From positions 1,860,001 through 1,924,000 of the forward strand of contig CAWBRY010000001.1 of assembly GCA_963791295.1 (NCBI GenBank): a DNA stretch of 64,000 nt. The letters run 5' to 3'. The translations under genes were made by a program, and so were the position numbers. Below, piece after piece: positions 29,193-36,301 of the stretch. Position 1 is the first letter of the stretch, and each line of letters begins with the position of its first letter. Source of the DNA: CAWBRY01 sp963791295. Lineage in GTDB: Bacteria; Bacteroidota; Bacteroidia; Chitinophagales; Chitinophagaceae. The notes under the pieces are model-generated. The model was not told where the DNA came from. It did no database searches and worked only from the letters and a program-made list of their open reading frames with translations.

Positions 29193-31184
29193 TTACTTTA
29201 TTGGCAATTCAACAATAAACAGCGAACCTTCTCCTTCTTTTGTCTCCACGGTGAGCTCTCCGCCGTGTGCCTTCACTATGTCATAAGCTAATGAAAGACC
29301 TAATCCTGTTCCCTGACCGGTAGGTTTGGTAGTAAAGAAGGGTTGGAATATTTTGTCCAATGCCTTTTGGGGAATGCCACTGCCATTGTCCTTCACAGAA
29401 ATCAAAACCTTGCTACCAACTTTTCTTGTACTTACCGAAACTGCGGCCTGGTAGCCTCCAGCTGCTTGTTTCTTCTTTTCAGATACAGCATGAAATGCAT
29501 TGTTATATAGGTTCAACAACACTCTTCCAATATCCTGTGGAATGATATTAATGTTACCAATGCTTCCATCAAAATCAGTTTGCAGTGCGGTGTTGAACGT
29601 ACTGTCTTTGGCACGAATGCCGTGGAGGGCCAGCCGTTGGTATTCATCCACCAAAGCATTTATATCTGTTGGCTGTTGTGGACCTGATGTTTGCCTCGAA
29701 TGTTGTAGCATGCCTTTTACAATCGCATCGGCACGCTTGCCATGATGATTTATTTTTTCTAAGTTCTGTTTTATGTCACCTGCAATAGCTTTTGCTTCTT
29801 CCATATCTCCTTTGACTAGTTCTTCATTCATTTCGTCAACCAATTCATTGCTAACTTCACTAAAATTGTTGACAAAGTTTAAAGGGTTTTGAATTTCATG
29901 AGCAATACCTGCAGTCAGTTCTCCAAGTGATGCCATCTTTTCAGATTGAATGAGTTGTGATTGAGTCAGTTTTAATTCGCGCAAGGCATTTTCTGCTTTT
30001 CCCTTTTGCTCTTGTAATAACCGATTCGCTATTTGCTTATGTCTGATGTTCCTTACTAAGAATATTGCAGCAATTAACATTATAGTTATCCCCCCGATTA
30101 AGACGTAAATTTTTACTTTACTTTTGAATTTAGCTTGCTGCTCTTCCATTTCTCGCTGGCGAATTTTTTCATTAAAAGTATAATTCTGTACCTCCTTAAT
30201 TTTTTCCTTATTAAATATGCTATCTTTTAGATTGAGTGAAGTCCTCAAATATTTATACGAACTATCTATTGAGCCTTTTGCTGCATATAAGTCAGCTAAG
30301 ATAGAAGATGCCTCTAGATTTTGTTGTGGCAGTTTCAAAAGTTGCGCGAGTAGAAGGGATTGCTTCGCATATGAGAGGCTTGAATCGAGTAACCCCATCC
30401 TCCTAAATAGCTGGGAAATTCCCAAGTATCCAAATAGAAGGTCAGTTGTTACATATCCCTGTTTCGCATATTCAATTGCGATGCGATATTCATTAGACGC
30501 TTTCTCATAATTCGCTTTTCCGGAATACGTTTTTGCCAAGGATAGGTGAGGATATGGCCAGAAACCCCCATCCGGAAGAGTTTGCTGGGGGTCAATTTTT
30601 CTCAAATAATACAAAGCTGAATCAAATTGCTGAGCGTCACAAAAACACGACCCTAGGGTTGCCCAATCAGAAATTATGGCAAACTCGGAAGTATCTGAGG
30701 CTAGTCTTCTTCTTATGTAGTCGATGGCAATGTCAGGCTCACCGATGTATTGGTACACTTCCGCTAAACCGAAGTAAACCCTTTGAATGTCGAACTTATC
30801 TTTAGATTTTTCGGCTAAGGATAGGGATTTTAGTCCCATTCTGACCGCGAGAGAGTCATTTCTTTGTTGGGCTAATGCACTCGAACTAACTGAATACATC
30901 CTTGTTTCAAATGCATAAAGAATGGGATTGTTGGTATTTTGAAATTTACGCCTAATATCTTTATCGTCAATTAACTCAAGCCCTAGACCTGTATAATATA
31001 AAGCTGAGTCCGGTATGGCGTATATATACTCACGGCATAATTCCCAAATGGCCAGCGCGCTTATAGTGTCTTCTTTTGCATTGGTAAGAAGGTGCTTGAG
31101 ACTATCTATTTTGTGTGGATCTTGGGTACTGCCTTTTATACCAAGAACAGTCAGTACGAAAAAAAAGAGCAACTTCTTCATCAT
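29193..31184 (-). CDS. TPR sensor histidine kinase (within the integrated element)
   Basis: 663 aa. A signal peptide, then a periplasmic TPR-like helical region (about 25-335), one membrane helix (about 348-370, IYVLIGGITIMLIAAIFLV), a coiled coil (EQKGKAENALRELKLTQSQL) and a HisKA-type H-box with phospho-accepting His in GIAHEIQNPLNF (about residue 429). The HATPase domain has N-box NLYNNAFHAV (about 560), G1 DNGSGIPQ (about 601) and G2 GTGLGLSLAYDIV (about 630). No receiver domain or adjacent response regulator, so an unlinked partner is implied. It is strongly similar in plan to the kinase at 36298, and sits between the two att copies as likely cargo. Confidence 0.9.
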   Translation of the reverse strand: MMKKLLFFFVLTVLGIKGSTQDPHKIDSLKHLLTNAKEDTISALAIWELCREYIYAIPDSALYYTGLGLELIDDKDIRRKFQNTNNPILYAFETRMYSVSSSALAQQRNDSLAVRMGLKSLSLAEKSKDKFDIQRVYFGLAEVYQYIGEPDIAIDYIRRRLASDTSEFAIISDWATLGSCFCDAQQFDSALYYLRKIDPQQTLPDGGFWPYPHLSLAKTYSGKANYEKASNEYRIAIEYAKQGYVTTDLLFGYLGISQLFRRMGLLDSSLSYAKQSLLLAQLLKLPQQNLEASSILADLYAAKGSIDSSYKYLRTSLNLKDSIFNKEKIKEVQNYTFNEKIRQREMEEQQAKFKSKVKIYVLIGGITIMLIAAIFLVRNIRHKQIANRLLQEQKGKAENALRELKLTQSQLIQSEKMASLGELTAGIAHEIQNPLNFVNNFSEVSNELVDEMNEELVKGDMEEAKAIAGDIKQNLEKINHHGKRADAIVKGMLQHSRQTSGPQQPTDINALVDEYQRLALHGIRAKDSTFNTALQTDFDGSIGNINIIPQDIGRVLLNLYNNAFHAVSEKKKQAAGGYQAAVSVSTRKVGSKVLISVKDNGSGIPQKALDKIFQPFFTTKPTGQGTGLGLSLAYDIVKAHGGELTVETKEGEGSLFIVELPIK

Positions 31185-31356
31185 TTAAGATTTACATTGA
31201 GGAACAAAATGAAGACCGATTGCGAGTAATAGAAAATAAATGGCAAATTGAACGACATACAGCAAGAGTCTACATATTGTAAATTAGAAATTCTTTCCCA
31301 ATATCTATCTGACTAAGCCAAAGTGAAATGGAAAAATAGCATTGATCGGTCATCCA

Positions 31357-32085
31357 TCACGGTAACGGACGGAAATTTATCGAACCTGGAGTTTGAGCCA
31401 ATATTATTGAGGTGATTTGGTTAGAATTAAAAGCTTTGGGGCTATAAAGACTAGTGATGCAATTCCTGGATGCGGGGATCTTATAAGCTTTAAAGGGATA
31501 GCAGTCCGGTTTCAAAACTTGCTGGGCCTTTGCCCGGTTTAGAATAGCTCTCAATTGGCGCAGATAGATGCCTATGGTCGATGGTGATTTTTCTTTCTGC
31601 TTCATGAATAACTCATAATCTTCCAAGAATTCCGTTGTAATGTCTGTAAGCATTAGGTTGCTCTTGAATGCATTCAAAGAGTTAAATGTCGTCCTATAGG
31701 AAATGGAGGTAGCTATTCGATCTTGCGAATCCAATTCGCTCACATATTGCATGAACCAATTCTCGAGGGAGAGGTCGGTCTTAGTCGTTCCGTTCGTGAA
31801 AAATGCATTCTCAAATGCCACAAAAGAGAATGGAATCACTTCTTCGAAAATCCTTTCTGCTTTAGATGTCAAGGCATTTACCGATATACGAACCTTCTTC
31901 AGATTTTCATCCTTCAGGCGCTGTCCATTCACCTTTTTCCAATCATCTTCTGTTAGGTCAATGCCTGAGCTATACCTCTTCTTATATGGGCGGGAATAGA
32001 TTGTCATCTTCAATGGATATTTGCTATTGGCTTTCATCTTTCGTGTGTCCAGAAATAGTGTCATTGTTGGTTTAGCTAAGTTCAT
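31357..32085 (-). pseudogene. Truncated tyrosine recombinase (integrase), catalytic domain lost
   Basis: The ATG at 32085 (MNLAKPTMTLFLDTRKMKAN) begins an arm-binding domain of the Bacteroidota integrase type (KYPLKMTIYSRPYKKRYSSG, DLTEDDWKKV). The SAM-like core-binding domain follows (SYRTTFNSLNAFKS, LEDYELFMKQKEKSPSTIGI, YLRQLRAILNRAK). Sequence typical of the linker (PFKAYKIPASRN) ends the homology; the R, H-x-x-R and Y residues of the catalytic domain are absent and about 20 unrelated residues end the frame. Only 170 bases separate it from the kinase, too little for the missing 170 or so residues. It is next to the right att copy, as an integrase gene should be. Confidence 0.85.
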
Positions 32086-32233
32086 AATTGCACCAAATTT
32101 GCACCACAAAAGTAGCAACGGACTGCTAACTCTTACAGTTGAATGAATAAATTTTTCCACATAACCTACTGATTAACAAATTGTTTTGCAACGAGTGGAA
32201 AAGGAAGGAAACAAATTGAAATAGGAGTTACTG

Positions 32234-32282
32234 TGACTACGGATCAGAAGGTTTCAGGTTTGAATCCTGACGGGGTCACTTA
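32234..32282 (+). repeat. Attachment site, right copy (tRNA-Arg 3' duplicate)
   Basis: Exact 49-base copy of 28562-28610: anticodon loop, T arm and 3' acceptor strand of tRNA-Arg without the 5' part, so it is not a tRNA gene. Confidence 0.88.
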
Positions 32283-32308
32283 GCCTTCGACAAAGTCGGA
32301 GGCTTTTT
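32282..32308 (+). terminator. Rho-independent terminator, original partner of the tRNA
   Basis: AGCCTTCGAC (32282-32291) pairs with GTCGGAGGCT (32295-32304, one T-G) around AAA, followed by TTTTT. It was presumably the terminator of tRNA-Arg before the element separated them. Confidence 0.8.
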
Positions 32309-32526
32309 GTTTGGAGCGTTGCAAGCTTGCTTGCATCAGCGAACAAATAAAAAGACCAGTGAACCGCCGCAGGCGGATCGCAATGGCTTTGGGTCAGGCA
32401 ACCGCGCAGAGGATCATGAAATTCGAAGAGAGGTAAGGTAAATTGTTAATATTCCTGTGATTCAAAAGAACGACGCTTTAGAGAGATTATCCTTTACCAA
32501 TTGTGCCAGGTTGCCATTTGCAGTAC
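32309..32526. other. Gene-free stretch right of the element
   Basis: About 220 bases with no convincing gene, promoter or RNA. A short GCCGCAGGC palindrome near 32365 is the only structure seen. Confidence 0.4.
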
Positions 32527-32883
32527 CTATTTTTTCTTTCTCAGCAAATAATGATATACGTTTTGATTGTTTACGGCAAATGCATATGCTTGAACAAATT
32601 CATAATTGTTATCGATCATAAAGTTTAATGCGTCAATCATAGAATTAAATATCAAGTTCTTTCCATTAACGTCTTTGAGTCGAGTATCTTTATCCGAACT
32701 AAAAAGCTTATCAACTTGTCCAAAATCGATCTCAATAGTCAGCTTATTACTTAAGAATCTGGAAGTCCCGACAATTTGAACGTATTCGACGTCAATGTCC
32801 TTTAGGGGAATGTCATTTACCGTTTGCGTGTATCCTGCCATCGTACACATTCCAACGACAACTGTAAATAGTAGCCTTTTCAT
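32527..32883 (-). CDS. Exported conserved hypothetical protein, about 118 aa
   Basis: The ATG at 32883 gives MKRLLFTVVVGMCTMAGYTQ, a standard signal peptide. The mature protein has the pattern DIPLKDIDVEYVQIVGTSRF, a strand-rich centre (LTIEIDFGQVDKLF) and a C-terminal helix and strand (SMIDALNFM, YEFVQAYAFAV, YHYLLRKKK). This is a recurrent small periplasmic family in Bacteroidota without known function. The upstream in-frame start at 32910 would disrupt the signal peptide. Confidence 0.75.
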   Translation of the reverse strand: MKRLLFTVVVGMCTMAGYTQTVNDIPLKDIDVEYVQIVGTSRFLSNKLTIEIDFGQVDKLFSSDKDTRLKDVNGKNLIFNSMIDALNFMIDNNYEFVQAYAFAVNNQNVYHYLLRKKK

Positions 32884-33044
32884 TTTATTTAATTTTGGTT
32901 TCCTACTCATTTGGCTTTTCGGTTACGCCCCGTTTACAATGGTTTCTGGACTCCACAATTATTTGTTGATCTAATAGCCTACTTGGCTACAGACACTCAT
33001 GTCGTGTAATTACAGAAACTGCAACTAGTAAACATGAACGCTTT

Positions 33045-33227
33045 TTAGAAGTTCCGTTTTTGAGCTAGCGATTGGTTTGGATGCTTTGGAGGTACTGTCC
33101 CCCAAGTGTATCTGAATCGTTCCAGAATCAATAGGTTCCTCTTTTTTTTAGTGCATGACGTGACTAAAAATGCTACAGCGCAAGCAAGTAACACCAGAAG
33201 TCCGATTGTCAATCCATACTTTATCAT
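33045..33227 (-). CDS. Possible small lipoprotein or membrane protein, 60 aa
   Basis: The N-terminal 25 residues are hydrophobic and end in FLVTSC, a usable lipobox, followed by a KKKR cluster. Nothing else is recognisable and it has no neighbours in an operon. Could be a real small lipoprotein or a chance frame. Confidence 0.35.
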   Translation of the reverse strand: MIKYGLTIGLLVLLACAVAFLVTSCTKKKRNLLILERFRYTWGTVPPKHPNQSLAQKRNF

Positions 33228-33445
33228 GGTGGTTAGGTTAAATTAGAAGTCTACGAGGCGATTGGCTATTTATCTTGTATATGGGCTACTTCGAATAATA
33301 AATAGAACCTGGATATGGCTCATACCCCTCAATATCAAAATAGTTTCTCGGCTTAATTTTGCTGATTTCTCGGAATCTGATTACGCAGATGAAAAAGGTA
33401 TTGATCTTAAATTCGGAGATATGAAAGGTAGACAAAATATGTCAT

Positions 33446-33742
33446 ATGAGTGCGTTTGTTAGGCGGGTCGAAGTGGACAAAGTTGAAACCAAGCTTGCAA
33501 GCGGGAAAGCAACAAAGCCAAATGTGGAATTAAATGGTTATTGTATCGTATCGGGTAAAAGTATTCCGTTTAACTTAAATCAGCCTCTTTCACCAGACCT
33601 GCACAAGGAGTGGATGATCGAGAAAGATCCAAACTACAAGGGGCACTATTGTCATTTCTCTGGAGAAATTGGATATACCACGTATTCTAAACCCATCCTA
33701 GCAAGAAATTGGAGTAAGGCCAAACAAATTCACGGTCTTTGA
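33446..33742 (+). CDS. Fragment resembling the C-terminus of a phospholipase D-like/nuclease protein
   Basis: About 98 codons. The recognisable part reads GYCIVSGKSIPFNLNQPLS, then a charged stretch and YCHFSGE with SKPILARNWSKA, the pattern of a degenerate zinc-ribbon tail found at the end of some PLD-like nucleases. The PLD domain itself is absent upstream (33262-33446 holds only short open pieces), so this is a remnant or a stand-alone small protein. Start uncertain. Confidence 0.4.
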   Translation: MSAFVRRVEVDKVETKLASGKATKPNVELNGYCIVSGKSIPFNLNQPLSPDLHKEWMIEKDPNYKGHYCHFSGEIGYTTYSKPILARNWSKAKQIHGL

Positions 33743-33764
33743 GGCCATCTTTTTTAATCCAAAA

Positions 33765-34433
33765 TTACTTTGTCATCAAATATGCTATCCCCTGAAAGGT
33801 ATAAACAAAAATAAAAAAGTTGATTACAACCCCGATTAAAATATATACATACCGCACCCGGTTCATCTTAAGTTTTAAAAGGTCATTGAGCGCATAGAAC
33901 GTATACCCTTCCGTAATTAATAGTTGGATGAATTTGTGTAAGGTGTCACTGCTATGCAAATAGCCGTCTAGTATGTAAAAAGGGATTTGAAGTAGTAAGA
34001 CAAACGAAATCAAATAGCAACATATCACAATCCATTCAGCATAGTTATATTTTACTTTCTTGAAAATTAGAAAAGAGACCGCCGCATAAATTGGTAACAA
34101 TGCAAGTTGAAGCCATGAATAATACTTTGATTCTAATAGCACCAATTTATTAAAAAGATTGTCTTGAAAAGTTGTAGCAGAAAGGATTAAATAATTTTGA
34201 TGAAAAAAGTGAATCATTAATGCAAATAGACTTGTTACTATTAATAAAAATGAAAAAGGCTTTTGATACGGATTCCGGTCCCCCTCTAAGTAATTGTTCA
34301 TCATTTTTCCTGGTGCAACAGCCAAATCAACTATTGTTCGGCGAAGTCCTTTTTCTATATGGGTCAAAGAATGCCAGGCCTCTTTTAGAATACTGCCAAC
34401 TGTAATTCTCCTAATATCGTCGGTTTTGTTCAT
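33765..34433 (-). CDS. DUF3667-type membrane protein
   Basis: 222 aa from the ATG at 34433 (MNKTDDIRRITVGSILKEAW). The N-terminal block with HIEKGLRRTIVDLAVAPGKM and NYLEGDRNPYQKPFSFLLI is characteristic of DUF3667. Four to five membrane helices follow. The Cys-rich N-terminal finger seen in many members is missing. Function unknown. A -7 box lies 40 bases upstream. Confidence 0.8.
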   Translation of the reverse strand: MNKTDDIRRITVGSILKEAWHSLTHIEKGLRRTIVDLAVAPGKMMNNYLEGDRNPYQKPFSFLLIVTSLFALMIHFFHQNYLILSATTFQDNLFNKLVLLESKYYSWLQLALLPIYAAVSFLIFKKVKYNYAEWIVICCYLISFVLLLQIPFYILDGYLHSSDTLHKFIQLLITEGYTFYALNDLLKLKMNRVRYVYILIGVVINFFIFVYTFQGIAYLMTK

Positions 34434-34472
34434 TGTAGGTAAGAAAGAAACAGGAATTGATGGCCAATATAC

Positions 34473-34480
34473 CAAAGTTA
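34473..34480 (-). promoter_or_regulatory. -7 box TAACTTTG for the DUF3667 gene
   Basis: Exact TAnnTTTG on the minus strand, 40 bases before the start codon at 34433. Confidence 0.55.
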
Positions 34481-34665
34481 TGTGCAAACGCTGAATAGAA
34501 GTACTGAAGCTGGAACCGTAAGTACAATCCCTCTTTCTATAACATTCGTTATACCCTTATTCTTACTTTCTTCCTATTGACCTTCATTCAGCGTCGTTCT
34601 AATTTCACGATTGCCATTTTTCCTGCTTAATAGAATGCAACCGAATCAATAAATAAGGTCCTTCG

Positions 34666-35787
34666 ATGAAAAGATCACCAACTCTCCTTTTACTTTTTGG
34701 ATTGTTACTTTTTGTTACAGCAGATGCTCAAGTAAAAAAGCCTGCTAAAAAGCCTGTCAAAAAAACCTCGCCGCAAAAGAAGACGCCGGTAAAAAAATCA
34801 GTGTTGAGTACCAAGTCGTCGGTTATTCGGGAAATAAGATGGACCGGCACAATCAGCATGGTAGAAAAGTATTCTGGCTTAGTGGGGATAAGCGAGAAGC
34901 AAATTGACCTTAATTTTACTAATGCTTTTCCCACCCTTGATAGGAATATAAATACAACGGATTTTAACTTTACAGATGATAAAGGCACAGGTACTATAAC
35001 AGAACATACGGAGATGAGAGCGGAAGGAGACAAAGGAGAAAAAATAGAATTCGGCTCCTGCGATTGCCACGGAGAAGGGCAATCCGAATTGCACGAAGTA
35101 GCGATTGACCTCATGGACAGTGTTTATTTTATTCATGCGATTAGTCCTCCCTGCAAAGGAGGTAGCGGATCAGACGGTCACTGTGCCGGAACCGGCCTGG
35201 ACATTACAGTACATGACTATAAATTTAATTCAAGCCCTTATCACCTCTCAGGAAGGCAAACCACGGACAAGGACATTACTATTGGAAAAGTTTTGATCGT
35301 CGTTACCTGGGATCTGAGAGGTTGTCCTCCATGGAATGATCCGCAATCCAGGTTGGCGAAAATAGAAGCGAAGGTGAAGGCCGCCGCCGAGAAATTCATC
35401 AAGCGCGTACATGATGAACTATGCATCAAACTAAAGGTGGTATCTGGTTTACGAACTGCCGCGCAACAGGATGCGGAATTTGCGAAAGGCAGAACAACGC
35501 CCGGAATAAAGATAACTGCTAAAAAACCTCTTGGCATTCCTGTAACTTACGCCGAGGCTTGGGAAAGCTATCATAATTATGGCCTTGCAATAGATGTGGC
35601 CATTGTGAAAGAGAATGGACAAATTGATTTTGACACAATCATTCCTGAAAATGTGGCCAAGATCGGAAAAGAGGAAGGATTTGAATGGGGAGGCGATTGG
35701 GCGCCACCCAAAACAGACCACCCGCATTTCCAGATGACATTTGGACAAACTATTAAACAATTAAAGCGGAAACATGCAACACCATAA
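34666..35787 (+). CDS. Exported M15-type D,D/L,D-peptidase with Lys-Pro-rich N-terminus
   Basis: 373 aa. The signal peptide ends at VTADAQ (residues 17-22). A K/P/T-rich linker of 30 residues, a beta-rich middle domain of unknown type with a Cys cluster (FGSCDCHGEG, PPCKGG), then a peptidase M15 domain from about residue 225. Zinc ligands are visible in SYHNYGLAIDVAI (His and Asp, about 304-313) and DHPHFQM (about 352-358), with the ahead-lying SGLRTAAQQDAEF block. Likely cleaves peptidoglycan stem peptides (VanY or endolysin-like). The role of the middle domain is unknown. Its last 14 bases overlap the next gene. Confidence 0.88.
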   Translation: MKRSPTLLLLFGLLLFVTADAQVKKPAKKPVKKTSPQKKTPVKKSVLSTKSSVIREIRWTGTISMVEKYSGLVGISEKQIDLNFTNAFPTLDRNINTTDFNFTDDKGTGTITEHTEMRAEGDKGEKIEFGSCDCHGEGQSELHEVAIDLMDSVYFIHAISPPCKGGSGSDGHCAGTGLDITVHDYKFNSSPYHLSGRQTTDKDITIGKVLIVVTWDLRGCPPWNDPQSRLAKIEAKVKAAAEKFIKRVHDELCIKLKVVSGLRTAAQQDAEFAKGRTTPGIKITAKKPLGIPVTYAEAWESYHNYGLAIDVAIVKENGQIDFDTIIPENVAKIGKEEGFEWGGDWAPPKTDHPHFQMTFGQTIKQLKRKHATP

Positions 35788-36301
35788 AAGTAAGATGGTC
35801 ACAGTCATGATTCTTCTTGCGTCGCTTGCATGGAATCGTAGCGCCGCGCAAGACAATCCCGATACATTGATCACGGTTCTTAAGACGGAAGTCGCTAAGA
35901 TTGATAAAGACCTTCCAAAATTCAAAGTTGTTAAAATTGAACTTGATGACCAATCAACTGAAGGAGCGGAATTGCAAAAATATTACGACGGGAATGTGAT
36001 TCGGAAAGCTGTTCTTACTTTTTACGGTGAAACAGGTCAATCAATATCTGAATATTATTTCTTAAGCAACGATCTGATTTCAATTTCCGAAACACTCTTA
36101 AAGTATAAAGCCCCTCTCTTTGCAGAAAAGACGGAAATTGCGAGTGAGGAATCGACGACGCTCTATCTCAAAAATGAAATACTAATGCGTTGGACCGACA
36201 ATGTGGGCAAAATGGTAGATCTATCACAATATCCTGAGAGGCAAATCAGGATAGCGGAGGAGCTGAAAATGATCAGGGATAATGAAAAGAAGAATTTTTA
36301 G
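35774..36301 (+). CDS. Exported hypothetical protein, 175 aa
   Basis: Signal peptide (SLAWNRSAAQ) followed by a soluble protein with alternating strands and helices (VVKIELDDQSTEGAELQKYY, AVLTFYGETGQSISEYYFLS). No family recognised. It overlaps the M15 peptidase gene by 14 bases, so translation is coupled and a shared envelope role is plausible. Convergent with the kinase gene, overlapping its end by four bases. Confidence 0.7.
   Translation: MQHHKSKMVTVMILLASLAWNRSAAQDNPDTLITVLKTEVAKIDKDLPKFKVVKIELDDQSTEGAELQKYYDGNVIRKAVLTFYGETGQSISEYYFLSNDLISISETLLKYKAPLFAEKTEIASEESTTLYLKNEILMRWTDNVGKMVDLSQYPERQIRIAEELKMIRDNEKKNF

Larger units (their letters stand above)
28562..32282. mobile_element. Integrative element in tRNA-Arg, 3.7 kb, recombinase disabled
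   Basis: Bounded by the 49-bp direct repeats. Contents: an intrinsic terminator restored behind the tRNA, a decayed small gene (28695-29035), a TPR histidine kinase (29193-31184) and, next to the right end, the N-terminal two thirds of a tyrosine recombinase (31357-32085). The recombinase lacks its catalytic domain and the kinase occupies the space, so a deletion after integration is likely and the element should be immobile. No transfer, replication or toxin genes are present. Confidence 0.8.

Noticed and set aside
28607..32233. Insertion sequence or prophage
   Set aside because: No transposase, terminal inverted repeats or phage structural genes; the 49-bp repeats and recombinase fit a tRNA-integrating element instead.
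32234..32282. Second tRNA-Arg gene
   Set aside because: Only the 3' two thirds of the tRNA are present; the D arm and 5' acceptor strand are missing, so it is an att copy.
32360..32440. Possible end of a GIY-YIG-type gene next to the tRNA remnant
   Set aside because: A few residues resemble one, but no open frame of useful length carries a motif.
34728..35537. Long open frames on the minus strand opposite the M15 peptidase
   Set aside because: No family features or start signals; the plus-strand frame has a signal peptide and zinc motifs.
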